The translations under genes were made by a program, and so were the position numbers. This document shows, piece by piece, positions 25,241 through 34,013 of a DNA stretch of 64,000 bases (position 1 is the first letter of the stretch; each line of letters starts with the position of its first letter). Location: assembly GCF_001665395.1 (NCBI RefSeq), contig NZ_LZSG01000011.1, forward strand, positions 1 to 64,000, in the 5' to 3' direction. Below the pieces are notes generated by a model that was given only the letters and a program-made list of their open reading frames with translations, was not told where the DNA came from and ran no database searches. The stretch is from Mycobacterium sp. 1164966.3 (GTDB lineage: Bacteria; Actinomycetota; Actinomycetes; Mycobacteriales; Mycobacteriaceae).

Positions 25241-26284
25241 GTGACTTCGGCTGACCGTCTCGACGGACTCGACCTGGCCGCACTGGACCGATACCTGCGT
25301 GCGCTCGGCATCGCGCGCGACGGCGAACTGCGCGGCGAGTTCATTTCCGGTGGTCGCTCCAACCTGACGTTCCGGGTTTACGACGACAAGACCAACTGGC
25401 TGGTACGGCGTCCGCCACTGCACGGCCTGACACCGTCGGCGCACGACATGTCCCGCGAGTACAAGGTCGTCGCAGCGCTGCAGGAAACACCAGTCCCGGT
25501 GGCGCGCACGATCGCGCTGTGCGAGGACGATTCGGTGCTGGGTGCGCCGTTTCAGATCGTCGAATTCGTTGCCGGACAAGTGGTGCGCCGGCGTGCGCAA
25601 CTCGAAGCGCTCGGCCGCAGGACCATCGACGGCTGCGTCGACTCGCTGATTCGAGTGCTCGTCGACCTGCACAGCGTCGACCCGAACGCGGTCGGGCTCG
25701 GTGACTTCGGCAGGCCCAGCGGCTACCTGGAGCGCCAGGTACGTCGTTGGGGTTCGCAATGGGAGTTGGTGCGCCTGCCCGACGACTACCGCGACGCCGA
25801 CGTCCAGCGACTGCATTCCGGTCTGCAGCAATCGATTCCGCAGCAGAGCCGCACCTCGATCGTGCACGGCGACTACCGGATCGACAACACGATCCTGGAT
25901 GCGGACGACCCGACGCGGGTATGCGCGGTCGTGGACTGGGAGCTTTCGACGCTGGGGGATCCGCTCAGCGACGCCGCTCTGATGTGCGTCTACCGCGATC
26001 CGGCATTGGATCTGATCGTCAATACGCAGGCCGCCTGGACATCCCCGTTGCTGCCCACCGCCGACGAGCTCGCCGACCGCTACTCGCTGGTGTCCGGGCT
26101 GTCCCTGGGCCATTGGGAGTTCTATATGGCGTTGGCCTACTTCAAGCTGGCCATCATCGCGGCCGGTATCGATTTCCGCAGACGCATGTCGGAAAAGGCG
26201 CAGGGGAGGGACGAAACGTCCGACGCGCCCGAAGTCGTGGCGCCGCTGATCTCCCGCGGGCTCGCCGAACTCGCCAAGCTCTAG
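25241..26284 (+). CDS. fadE36: Phosphotransferase-family protein, positional FadE36
   Basis: The 347-residue APH-fold protein has FISGGRSNLTFRVY, IVHGDYRIDNTIL with catalytic Asp and VVDWELSTLGDPLSDAALM. By its position beside the LapA-like gene and its N-terminus it corresponds to M. tuberculosis Rv3761c. That gene carries the name fadE36 although the protein is a phosphotransferase-family member, not an acyl-CoA dehydrogenase. It starts with GTG. Third paralogue of this family in the window. Confidence 0.8.
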   Translation: MTSADRLDGLDLAALDRYLRALGIARDGELRGEFISGGRSNLTFRVYDDKTNWLVRRPPLHGLTPSAHDMSREYKVVAALQETPVPVARTIALCEDDSVLGAPFQIVEFVAGQVVRRRAQLEALGRRTIDGCVDSLIRVLVDLHSVDPNAVGLGDFGRPSGYLERQVRRWGSQWELVRLPDDYRDADVQRLHSGLQQSIPQQSRTSIVHGDYRIDNTILDADDPTRVCAVVDWELSTLGDPLSDAALMCVYRDPALDLIVNTQAAWTSPLLPTADELADRYSLVSGLSLGHWEFYMALAYFKLAIIAAGIDFRRRMSEKAQGRDETSDAPEVVAPLISRGLAELAKL

Positions 26285-26330
26285 CCGTTATTCGAGTCTG
26301 CGGCAACGGAAGCGCGGGACCCGAAGACGC

Positions 26331-26711
26331 TTAGTCTTCGGGAGCCATGGCGTGCTTCTTGGCAGCTCGCCGCAGCTGAAGAATCCGCGCCGTGCCGACC
26401 GCGAAAGTGAGCAGCCCACCACCCACTGCCGCGAGCAGAATGGCCACCCCTTTCGGCAGGCTCCACTTCCAGCCGAAGAAGAAGAACGTCGCGGATTCGA
26501 TGTTCTGGGTGACGAACACCAGCAGCAGGATAAGTACGAGAAAGCCCATGACCAGCGAAGCCCATAGGGCACCGGCGCGGGTCAGTCCGACGGCCGGATC
26601 CACGACCTTTGTTTTGGTGCGCGGCGCTGGTGCTGGCGCTGGCGGGGGCGGCGGGGTTGGCGCAGGCTTACCGGCGGGTTCGTCGGGCAAGGCAGAGGGA
26701 GTGCTGCTCAT
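26331..26711 (-). CDS. LapA-domain (DUF1049) membrane protein, Rv3760-like
   Basis: The 126-residue protein has a proline-rich cytoplasmic N-terminus (PTPPPPPAPAPAPR) and two membrane helices (about 47-70 and 83-104). The VFVTQNIESATFFFFGW connector is typical of the LapA/DUF1049 fold, and a basic tail follows. It is convergent with fadE36 and matches the place of Rv3760. A role in envelope homeostasis is likely but untested here. Confidence 0.78.
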   Translation of the reverse strand: MSSTPSALPDEPAGKPAPTPPPPPAPAPAPRTKTKVVDPAVGLTRAGALWASLVMGFLVLILLLVFVTQNIESATFFFFGWKWSLPKGVAILLAAVGGGLLTFAVGTARILQLRRAAKKHAMAPED

Positions 26712-26766
26712 GTAGCCATCTTTGCCCCATTCGCGACGGAATGAAACGGCGCCACGCAGCCAATGC

Positions 26767-26878
26767 GTGGCGATCGCAAGCTCGGCGAAGCCGGGCGCGG
26801 CGGGTCGCCATCGTCAGGAACCGTGGCGATCGCAAGCGCGGCGAAGCCGGGTGCGGCGGGTCGCCACCGTCAGGAACC
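26767..26878. repeat. 56-bp tandem duplication (minisatellite)
   Basis: Two adjacent 56-bp copies (26767-26822 and 26823-26878) differ at only a few positions. Each begins gtggcgatcgcaag and ends gtcaggaacc. They occupy the spacer upstream of proX and end 56 bp before its ATG, so copy number could change its promoter spacing. Confidence 0.85.
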
Positions 26879-26934
26879 GTGCCCGCCAGCGGCCATAGCG
26901 GCTTTTCCCGCCCTGGGCCGTTAGTGTCTGCAGC

Positions 26935-27882
26935 ATGACAACGCTGCGGCGCGCGCTGAGCGCGAAGATTCCCGCGGCCTTGTGTCTGGCGACGGTGTTT
27001 CTGGTGGCGGCGTGCAGCAACTCCGATCCGCTGGGCCCCGAAACCCGCAGCATGAAATCCATCGTGGTCGGATCCGCTGACTTCCCCGAATCTGAGATCG
27101 TCGCCGAAATCTATGCACAGGCGTTGCAGGCCAACGGCTTCGACATCGGCCGACGGATGGGGATCGGCAGCCGCGAAACCTATATCCCGGCGCTCAAAGA
27201 CCACTCCATCGACCTGGTGCCGGAGTACATCGGGAACTTGCTTCTCTACTTTGCGCCCAACGCCACGGCGACCATGCTGGACGCCGTCGAGCTGGAACTG
27301 TACAAACGGCTGCCCGGAGATTTGTCGATCCTGACGCCGTCGCCGGCCTCGGACACCGATACGGTCACCGTCACCGATGGCACTGCCGCCATGTGGAACC
27401 TGCGAACAATCGCAGACTTGGCCGCACATTCGGCGGAGGTTAAGTTCGCCGCGCCGTCGGCGTTTCAAACCCGACCGGCCGGGTTGCCGGGACTGCGGCA
27501 GAAGTACGGCCTCGATATCGCCCCCGGCAACTTCGTTGCCGTCAACGACGGTGGAGGTGCGGTGACGGTGCGTGCCTTGGCGGAAGGCAGGGTCACCGCG
27601 GCAAACATCTTCAGCACGTCGCCGGCGATCCCGCAAAACCACCTGGTCGCACTTGAGGACCCAGAGCACAATTTCCTGGCCGGAAACATTGTGCCGCTGG
27701 TTAATTCGCAGAAGAAATCGGACCGCCTGAAGGATGTGCTGGATGCCGTGTCGGCCAAGCTCACCACCGCTGGTCTGGCCGGACTCAACGCCTCGGTATC
27801 GGGCAATGGTGGCATCGATCCCGATCAAGCCGCGCGAAATTGGGTGCGCGACAACGGCTTCGACCACCCGATCGGGAAATAG
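26935..27882 (+). CDS. proX: Osmolyte ABC importer substrate-binding lipoprotein ProX
   Basis: The 315-residue lipoprotein has a signal peptide and lipobox LVAAC (C27), then an OpuAC-type quaternary-amine-binding domain: KSIVVGSADFPESEIVAEIYAQ, IDLVPEYIGNLL, and DPEHNFLAGNIVPL. Length equals M. tuberculosis ProX (Rv3759c). Outside the membrane it would capture glycine betaine, carnitine or choline for ProV/ProW/ProZ. The first gene of the proXVWZ operon, preceded by a 56-bp tandem duplication. Confidence 0.9.
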   Translation: MTTLRRALSAKIPAALCLATVFLVAACSNSDPLGPETRSMKSIVVGSADFPESEIVAEIYAQALQANGFDIGRRMGIGSRETYIPALKDHSIDLVPEYIGNLLLYFAPNATATMLDAVELELYKRLPGDLSILTPSPASDTDTVTVTDGTAAMWNLRTIADLAAHSAEVKFAAPSAFQTRPAGLPGLRQKYGLDIAPGNFVAVNDGGGAVTVRALAEGRVTAANIFSTSPAIPQNHLVALEDPEHNFLAGNIVPLVNSQKKSDRLKDVLDAVSAKLTTAGLAGLNASVSGNGGIDPDQAARNWVRDNGFDHPIGK

Positions 27883-27890
27883 GCGGCCAG

Positions 27891-29000
27891 GTGATCACTT
27901 TCGACCGCGTCAGCAAGGTATTTCCCGACGGCACCACCGCGGTCGACCAGCTGAGCCTCGAGGTCCCCGACGGCAAGTTGACGGTCTTCGTCGGGTCCTC
28001 CGGCAGCGGAAAAACCACCGCGTTGCGGATGATCAACCGGATGGTCGAGCCCACCTCGGGAACCATCACCGTGAACGGGTCCGACGTGGCAGGCGTCGAC
28101 CCGGTGAAGCTGCGCCTGGGAATCGGCTACGTCATCCAGCACGCGGGCCTGATGCCCCATCAACGGGTCATCGACAACGTGGCGACCGTGCCGGTGCTAA
28201 AAGGCCAGTCCCGCAAGGCCGCTCGCAAAGCCGCCTATGACGTGCTCGAACGAGTGGGGCTGGACCCCAATCTCGCCACCCGCTATCCCGCACAACTGTC
28301 CGGCGGAGAGCAACAACGGATCGGGGTCGCGCGAGCACTGGCCGCAGATCCGCCGATCCTGTTGATGGACGAGCCGTTCTCGGCCGTTGACCCCGTGGTG
28401 CGCCATGAGCTGCAGAACGAGATACTGCGCCTGCAAAGCGAATTGCGCAAGACCATCGTCTTCGTGACGCACGACATCGACGAGGCGCTCAAGCTCGCCG
28501 ACAGAGTCGCGGTGTTCGGGCGGGGCGGAGTGCTGCAGCAGTACGACGAGCCGGCGCGGTTGTTGTCGGAGCCGGCCAACGAGTTCGTGTCGCGGTTCAT
28601 CGGTCTGGGCCGCGGCTACCGGTGGCTGCAGCTGATGGACGCCGACGGCCTGCCGTTGCACGACATCGAGCGAATCCGTGCGGATGGACTTGGCGACGAG
28701 GAAACTCAGCCGGCACAAGGTTGGTCGCTGGTGGTTGACGACGAGAGCACGCCGTTGGGCTGGATCGACGCCGACGGTCTGCGCCGGCATCGCGCCGGAA
28801 CGGCGTTGTCCGACAGCATGAGCGCCGTCGGTTCGGTGTTCCACCTGGGCGGCAACCTCAGCCAGGCACTGGATGCGGCGCTGTCGTCGCCGTCTTCGGT
28901 GGGCGTCGTCGTCGACGAGGCGGGCAAGGCGGTCGGCGGAGTCGTGGCCACCGACGTGCTCGCCGCCGCCGAAGCCCGGCGCAAGCCCGAAAGGGCCTGA
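27891..29000 (+). CDS. proV: Osmolyte ABC importer ATPase ProV
   Basis: The 369-residue ATPase has Walker A GSSGSGKTT, signature LSGGEQQRIGVARAL, Walker B ILLMDEPFSAVD and switch His in VFVTHDIDEALK. A C-terminal CBS-like region (about 240-360) may sense ionic strength, as in OpuA-type ATPases. GTG at 27891 lies 8 bp after the proX stop. Energises quaternary-amine uptake with ProW and ProZ. Confidence 0.9.
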   Translation: MITFDRVSKVFPDGTTAVDQLSLEVPDGKLTVFVGSSGSGKTTALRMINRMVEPTSGTITVNGSDVAGVDPVKLRLGIGYVIQHAGLMPHQRVIDNVATVPVLKGQSRKAARKAAYDVLERVGLDPNLATRYPAQLSGGEQQRIGVARALAADPPILLMDEPFSAVDPVVRHELQNEILRLQSELRKTIVFVTHDIDEALKLADRVAVFGRGGVLQQYDEPARLLSEPANEFVSRFIGLGRGYRWLQLMDADGLPLHDIERIRADGLGDEETQPAQGWSLVVDDESTPLGWIDADGLRRHRAGTALSDSMSAVGSVFHLGGNLSQALDAALSSPSSVGVVVDEAGKAVGGVVATDVLAAAEARRKPERA

Positions 29001-29003
29001 GGC

Positions 29004-29687
29004 ATGCACTATCTGCTCACCCATCTACCCGACGCCTGGGCGCTGACCGTGGTCCACCTGCGCCTGGCGTTGCTGCCGGTGCTCATCGGGCTTGCCATCG
29101 CGGTGCCGTTGGGCATGCTGGTGCAGCGGGCGCCGACGCCACGGCGACTGACGACGGCAACCGCGAGCGTCGTGTTCACCATCCCGTCGCTGGCGCTGTT
29201 CGTGGCCTTGCCGATGATCATCGGAACCCGCATCCTCGACGAAGCCAATGTCATGGTCGCGCTGACCGCCTACACCGCCGCGCTGCTGGTGCGCGCGGTG
29301 CTCGAGGCGCTGGACGCGGTACCGGCGCAGGTGCGTGACGCCGCGACCGCCGTCGGCTACCCCACGATCACCCGGATGCTGAAAGTCGAACTGCCGCTTT
29401 CAATTCCGGTACTCGTTGCCGGATTGCGAGTGGTCGTCGTGACCAATATCGCGATGGTCTCGGTGGGTTCGGTGATCGGCATCGGCGGCCTGGGCACCTG
29501 GTTCACCGAGGGCTACCAGGCCAACAAGAGCGACCAGATCGTTGCCGGCATCATCGCGCTGTTCAGCCTGGCGATCGTCATCGACGTGCTGATCGACCTG
29601 ATCGGGCGGCTGGCAACCCCGTGGGAGCGTGCCGCGCGAGCACACCGTCGTTCGGTGGCAGCCCCGATAGTGGGCGGTGCGCGATGA
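29004..29687 (+). CDS. proW: Osmolyte ABC importer permease ProW
   Basis: The 227-residue permease has about five to six transmembrane helices and the ABC-permease EAA-type loop DAVPAQVRDAATAVGYPTITRMLKVELPLSIP. It starts 3 bp after proV and overlaps proZ by 4 bp (ATGA). One half of a ProW/ProZ heterodimeric channel. Confidence 0.9.
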   Translation: MHYLLTHLPDAWALTVVHLRLALLPVLIGLAIAVPLGMLVQRAPTPRRLTTATASVVFTIPSLALFVALPMIIGTRILDEANVMVALTAYTAALLVRAVLEALDAVPAQVRDAATAVGYPTITRMLKVELPLSIPVLVAGLRVVVVTNIAMVSVGSVIGIGGLGTWFTEGYQANKSDQIVAGIIALFSLAIVIDVLIDLIGRLATPWERAARAHRRSVAAPIVGGAR

Positions 29688-30391
29688 ACTTCGTGCAGCG
29701 GGCGGTGTCCTACATCTTGACCGCCGACAACTGGACCGGTCCGGTCGGGCTGGCGGCGCGCATCGCGGAGCATCTGGAATACACCGCGCTGGCGGTGGCG
29801 GCTTCGGCGCTGATCGCCGTGCCGATCGGGTTGATCATCGGGCACACCGGCCGCGGCACGCTGTTGGTGGTCGGTGCCGTGAACGGGTTGCGCGCGTTGC
29901 CGACGCTGGGAGTGCTGTTGCTCGGCGTGCTGTTGTTCGGGCTGGGCCTGGGGCCGCCCCTGTTTGCCCTGATGCTGCTGGGTGTTCCGGCCCTGCTGGC
30001 CGGCACCTACGCGGGCATCGCCAACGTCGACCCGACGGTGGTGGACGCCGCCCGCGCCATGGGGATGACGGAAACCCAGGTGCTGCTGCGGGTGGAAGTG
30101 CCCAACGCGTTGCCGCTGATCCTGGGCGGGTTGCGGGGCGCGACACTGCAGGTGGTCGCCACCGCGACAGTGGCCGCCTACGCCAGCCTCGGCGGGCTCG
30201 GGGGCTACCTGATCGACGGGATCAAGGTGCGCCAGTTTCACCTCGCCCTGGTCGGTGCGCTGATGGTGGCGGCGTTGGCGCTGATCCTCGATGGGCTACT
30301 GGCGCTGGCCGTGTGGGCGTCGGTGCCCGGCACTGGCCGGCTGCGTAAACCAGCCCTGCCGCGGTCGGCGGACACGCTCTACGGTAGATGA
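29684..30391 (+). CDS. proZ: Osmolyte ABC importer permease ProZ
   Basis: The 235-residue permease has six predicted helices and an EAA loop VDAARAMGMTETQVLLRVEVPNALPLI. The ATG at 29684 overlaps the proW stop. It pairs with ProW. The downstream glycolipid-binding-fold gene begins one base after its stop, so the operon may extend to it. Confidence 0.9.
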   Translation: MNFVQRAVSYILTADNWTGPVGLAARIAEHLEYTALAVAASALIAVPIGLIIGHTGRGTLLVVGAVNGLRALPTLGVLLLGVLLFGLGLGPPLFALMLLGVPALLAGTYAGIANVDPTVVDAARAMGMTETQVLLRVEVPNALPLILGGLRGATLQVVATATVAAYASLGGLGGYLIDGIKVRQFHLALVGALMVAALALILDGLLALAVWASVPGTGRLRKPALPRSADTLYGR

Positions 30392-30991
30392 GTGAACGCA
30401 GCCTCTTCTGATTCGACTCCGCGCGTATGGCCGGCGATGTTGACCTGGCGTGCGCAAGACGTCTCGCGCATGGAATCAGTGCGAGTGCAGTTGTCTGGCA
30501 AGCGAATCCGGGCGAATGGCCGCATCGTGGCAGCGGCTACCGCAGGCAACCCGGCGTTCGGCGCCTACTACGAACTGCAGACCGATGAAAGCGGCGCCAC
30601 TAAGCGGTTCGGACTCACCGTCACTCTGGCAGAGCGGGAACGGCAGCTGGCAATCGCGCGCGACGAGGAAAACATGTGGTTGATCACCGACCACCAGGGG
30701 GAGCGCCGAGCCGGATACAACGGCGCCCTTGACGTCGACGTCGTCTTCAGCCCATTTTTCAACGCGCTGCCGATCCGGCGGTTGGGTCTACACGAACGCT
30801 CGGACACGATCGTGCTGCCAATGGTCTATGTCAACGTGCCCGACATGTCTGTCACCGCGGCGACCGTGAGCTACACCAGCCAGGGACGGCTGAACGGGAT
30901 CAAACTGCGGTCACCGGTGGCCGACACCACGGTGACCGTCGATGCTGACGGTTTCATTGAGGACTATCCAGGCCTGGCAGAGCGGATCTGA
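30392..30991 (+). CDS. Putative glycolipid-binding-fold protein (Rv3755c-like)
   Basis: The 199-residue protein resembles PF06475 (putative glycolipid-binding): [58 protein letters not shown] and a conserved [13 protein letters not shown] end. Length is the same as Rv3755c. It is abutted to proZ and its 3' end overlaps convergent tyrA by 38 bp. The ligand is not known. Confidence 0.82.
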   Translation: MNAASSDSTPRVWPAMLTWRAQDVSRMESVRVQLSGKRIRANGRIVAAATAGNPAFGAYYELQTDESGATKRFGLTVTLAERERQLAIARDEENMWLITDHQGERRAGYNGALDVDVVFSPFFNALPIRRLGLHERSDTIVLPMVYVNVPDMSVTAATVSYTSQGRLNGIKLRSPVADTTVTVDADGFIEDYPGLAERI

Positions 30992-31913
30992 TCACCCCGC
31001 CCGCCCGGCCGGCTGCGGCGAGTTCCTCGCGCCAGTTCGGCGCGCCGATGATCGTGGTGATGATGTCGAAGCGCGGGAAGCTGTCGTACCGCGTTCGTGC
31101 TGCATGGCCGGCTTCGATGAGCTCTTGAACCGAGTTGTGGGCGGCCAGCGAGTCACGGGCGCGGCTGAGCAGGTCGATGACGCGGTCGGCCGACGGCAGC
31201 AGCTGGCTGGAGTTGCCTTCGCACATCGCACGCACCAGGTCCGGAGCGGTGCCTGCCACTCGGGTGGCGTCCCGGAAGGAACCGGCGGCCAGGGCGAACG
31301 CGAGCGGAACCTCGGCGGCGGTGATAGCCAGCGCCTCGGCGAGCAGGTGCGGCAAATGTGAGATGGCGGCCGCTGCGGCGTCGTGCTCGTCCGATCTGGC
31401 CGGAACCACTACCGCCAAGCAGTCCAGGGCCAGCGTCATCACCATCGACCACACCGCGGGGTCGACATGGTCGTCCACGCTGACCACCCAGGGGGCTCTG
31501 GCGAACAGCCCGGCGTGGCCCGCGGCCCACCCCGAGTGCGCGGTGCCCGTCATCGGGTGACCGCCGACGAACCGGTCCTGCAGCCCGGCTGCCACGACCT
31601 CGTCGAGCACGGCGCTTTTGACGCTGGTGACGTCGGTCAGTGGGCAGTTCGCGGCCAGATCGCGGATGTGGGTGAGCATGCTCGGCAGCGCGGGCATCGG
31701 CACGGCCAGCACAATCAGCGCCTCGGTGTCGGCCGCCCGGCGCAGCGTTTCGCCGAGTTGGGTGGTGGCGTCGAAACCGTCGGAGCGGGCACCTTGCGCG
31801 CCCTCCACCGACCGGTTGTAGCCGAATACCTCGCGTCCGGCAGCCGAGGCCGCACGCATTATCGAACCGCCGATCAGCCCCAGCCCGAGCACGCACACCG
31901 GCCTTTGCACCAC
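30954..31913 (-). CDS. tyrA: Prephenate dehydrogenase TyrA
   Basis: The 319-residue enzyme has Rossmann motif [15 protein letters not shown] and the catalytic-region [17 protein letters not shown]. It converts prephenate to 4-hydroxyphenylpyruvate in tyrosine synthesis. Matches Rv3754. The HisC2/Pat-type aminotransferase elsewhere in the window could serve the next aromatic step, though M. tuberculosis paralogues share that role. Starts with GTG; no ACT domain is visible. Confidence 0.92.
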   Translation of the reverse strand: MVQRPVCVLGLGLIGGSIMRAASAAGREVFGYNRSVEGAQGARSDGFDATTQLGETLRRAADTEALIVLAVPMPALPSMLTHIRDLAANCPLTDVTSVKSAVLDEVVAAGLQDRFVGGHPMTGTAHSGWAAGHAGLFARAPWVVSVDDHVDPAVWSMVMTLALDCLAVVVPARSDEHDAAAAAISHLPHLLAEALAITAAEVPLAFALAAGSFRDATRVAGTAPDLVRAMCEGNSSQLLPSADRVIDLLSRARDSLAAHNSVQELIEAGHAARTRYDSFPRFDIITTIIGAPNWREELAAAGRAGGVIRSALPGLDSPQ

Positions 31914-32006
31914 AGACCAAGGTTGGCACAGCTCGACGGTCGCGCTGTCTTGAGGTCGGGCTGCTCATCTGGTCAGAGGCCAGGTCAGCGACTAGCGTAG
32001 GCGCCC

Positions 32007-32528
32007 ATGGGAGCACAACGGGCCCAAGCACCAGGCCCGTCGGCGGACGCGCCGGACGGCTTCGGCGTCGCGGTCGTGCGTGAAGAGGGCCAATGGCGCT
32101 GTTCGGTAATGGCGCCCAAGTCGCTGACGAGCCTGTCGGCCGCCGAGACGGAGTTGCGTGAACTGCGCAGCGCCGGCGCCGTCTTCGGGCTGCTCGACGT
32201 GGACGACGAATTCTTCGTCATCGTGCGCCCGGCACCGTCCGGGACGCGGCTGCTGCTGTCCGACGCCACCGCCGCGCTGGACTACGACATCGCCGCAGAG
32301 GTCCTGGACAATCTGGACGCCGACATCGATCCGGAGGACCTCGAGGACGCCGAGCCGTTCGAAGAGGGCGACCTCGGTTTGCTGTCCGACATCGGGCTGC
32401 CCGAGGCGGTGCTGGGGGTCATCCTCGACGAGACCGACCTGTACGCCGACGAGCAACTGGGCCGAATCGCCCGGGAGATGGGCTTTGCCGACCAGCTGTC
32501 GGCGGTGATCGACCGCCTCGGTCGGTGA
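32007..32528 (+). CDS. tRNA adenosine deaminase-associated protein (Rv3753c-like)
   Basis: The 173-residue acidic protein carries the actinobacterial family always found beside tadA: FGVAVVREEGQWRCSVM, LDVDDEFFVIVRP, and a very acidic centre (DADIDPEDLEDAEPFEEGD). It ends 12 bp before tadA. It is presumed to assist TadA, but the mechanism is unknown. Confidence 0.9.
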   Translation: MGAQRAQAPGPSADAPDGFGVAVVREEGQWRCSVMAPKSLTSLSAAETELRELRSAGAVFGLLDVDDEFFVIVRPAPSGTRLLLSDATAALDYDIAAEVLDNLDADIDPEDLEDAEPFEEGDLGLLSDIGLPEAVLGVILDETDLYADEQLGRIAREMGFADQLSAVIDRLGR

Positions 32529-32540
32529 TCGCCTCGGCCG

Positions 32541-32996
32541 GTGACCGACGAAGATCTGATTCGCGCCGCGTTGGCGGTTGCCGCGACGGCCGGTCCGCGT
32601 GACGTGCCCATCGGTGCGGTGATCGTCGGCCCCGACGGCACCGAACTCGCCCGCGCGGTGAATGCCCGTGAGGCTCTTGGGGATCCGACCGCGCACGCCG
32701 AGATCCTTGCGCTACGGGCGGCGGCCGCCGTACTAGGCGACGGGTGGCGGCTGCAGGGGACGACGCTGGCCGTAACCGTCGAACCGTGCACGATGTGCGC
32801 CGGTGCGCTGGTGCTGGCCCGCGTCGAGCGGCTGGTGTTCGGCGCGTGGGAGCCCAAGACCGGGGCCGTCGGATCGCTGTGGGACGTCGTCCGCGACCGG
32901 CGCCTCAACCATCGCCCGGCCGTGCGCGGCGGCGTCCTGGCCGAGGAGTGTGCGGCACCGCTGGAGGCGTTCTTCGCCCGCCAGCGATTGGGGTGA
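32541..32996 (+). CDS. tadA: tRNA(Arg)-adenosine-34 deaminase TadA
   Basis: The 151-residue zinc deaminase has catalytic HAE (TAHAEILALR) and PCTMCAGAL zinc ligands. It converts A34 of tRNA-Arg(ACG) to inosine; that tRNA is encoded in this window at 6384. Matches Rv3752c (152 aa). A GTG start at 32541 lies 12 bp after its partner gene. Confidence 0.9.
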   Translation: MTDEDLIRAALAVAATAGPRDVPIGAVIVGPDGTELARAVNAREALGDPTAHAEILALRAAAAVLGDGWRLQGTTLAVTVEPCTMCAGALVLARVERLVFGAWEPKTGAVGSLWDVVRDRRLNHRPAVRGGVLAEECAAPLEAFFARQRLG

Positions 32997-33025
32997 CCGG
33001 GGCTTGGTTCGGTAAGCTGCTCGAC

Positions 33026-33112
33026 GGTGGCGTGTCCGAGCGGCCTAAGGAGCACGCCTCGAAAGCGTGTGACGGCTAACACCGTCCGAGGGTTCAAATC
33101 CCTCCGCCACCG
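33026..33112 (+). tRNA. tRNA-Ser(CGA)
   Basis: The 87-nt tRNA has acceptor arms GGTGGCG/CGCCACC, a long variable arm, T-arm GGGTTCAAATCCC and anticodon loop ctCGAaa, reading UCG. No CCA is encoded. In M. tuberculosis the corresponding tRNA is followed by an integrase/excisionase remnant; here non-syntenic DNA begins directly after it. Confidence 0.95.
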
Positions 33113-33413
33113 CCCTTCACACCGCGGTAATTCTGCTGGTAGAAGCGGTTTTGCTGGACTCGATGGGTGGTCTCCAGCGGCCCGTGCCCACACCTGAGCC
33201 GGATGACCGAGCAGGGATGCAACCTTCAAATCAAGCCGTATCTTTTCAAGGTTTAGGCGTTAACCGTGAAATTACATTGCTGGATTTCAAGGTTGCTACA
33301 GCTTATTGGCTTTCTCCACACCGAGGCTTCGCGACCAGGTCAGGGAATAGACGGAAATTCGCTCGATCGGGTTCGGCGTGAATGGAAACCGGCAATCGCG
33401 CCGCTGATGCGAC
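33113..33413. other. AT-richer spacer after tRNA-Ser, no certain gene
   Basis: No gene I can support. A possible 76-codon frame at 33151-33381 lacks family features. The middle (about 33230-33370) is clearly lower in G+C than its surroundings. Together with the synteny break at the tRNA it looks like a scar of integrated DNA, but I found no second copy of the tRNA 3' end. Confidence 0.4.
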
Positions 33414-33803
33414 TTACTCGGCGTGGGCCTCTAACCGCTGGCACTCGGCAATCGCCATGTCGAAGGCAGCCAGCACATGCGCCTTGGGGTTCCGTCCTGC
33501 CCGGCTGTCATTCCAAGTGCTGATCGCGTGGCGGATCGCCGTCGCGTCTGATCCGTCGAGGACCGAACCGTGCATTGCCTCCGCGAGGAGCCGCTGCGCC
33601 AAACGCAATTCATCGTCCGGCGTCATCTCTGCCTGAGATGTGGCACGGCCAAAGAACGCCTTGTTGAGAGCGCCCCTGGCACAGTACCTGCGCAGTCCGT
33701 CAGTCCCTAGACTTACGTGGCCACCGGCAATCCAGCCTTGCGCAACGAGATTGCGGGCCACTTGCAATTTCTGAGTGACCTGACTGACCTGACTGACGTT
33801 CAT
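33414..33803 (-). CDS. DUF6197-family protein
   Basis: The 129-residue protein has the actinobacterial/phage DUF6197 pattern: QKLQVARNLVAQGWIAGG, GLRRYCARGALNKAFFG, and a C-terminal DAIRHAISTWNDSRAGRNPKAHVLAAFDMAIAEC-like block. Such proteins are frequent on mobile DNA. The ATG at 33803 follows AAAGGGATGAA. It supports a mobile origin for the DNA beside tRNA-Ser. Function unknown. Confidence 0.7.
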   Translation of the reverse strand: MNVSQVSQVTQKLQVARNLVAQGWIAGGHVSLGTDGLRRYCARGALNKAFFGRATSQAEMTPDDELRLAQRLLAEAMHGSVLDGSDATAIRHAISTWNDSRAGRNPKAHVLAAFDMAIAECQRLEAHAE

Positions 33804-34013
33804 TTCATCCCTTTCGCGGTTGAGCCAGTCGCGAGGCGAAGCGGAGTTTGGTCGGTTATCGCTTGGTGGCGCCTTTCGATGATGCTCACACAAAATGGCG
33901 CATCCACCTGTACGCCACGCCGCGGCGGCAGCTATCGCCAATTACCCTGCATCTCGCCGTTGGCGCTGCGTATACGGCTCACAAGTGCGAGTGAGCCGCC
34001 CCTCAGCGCAAAG

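Noticed and set aside
33151..33381. 76-codon frame after tRNA-Ser
   Set aside because: No SD, no family features, atypical codon pattern; left as spacer.
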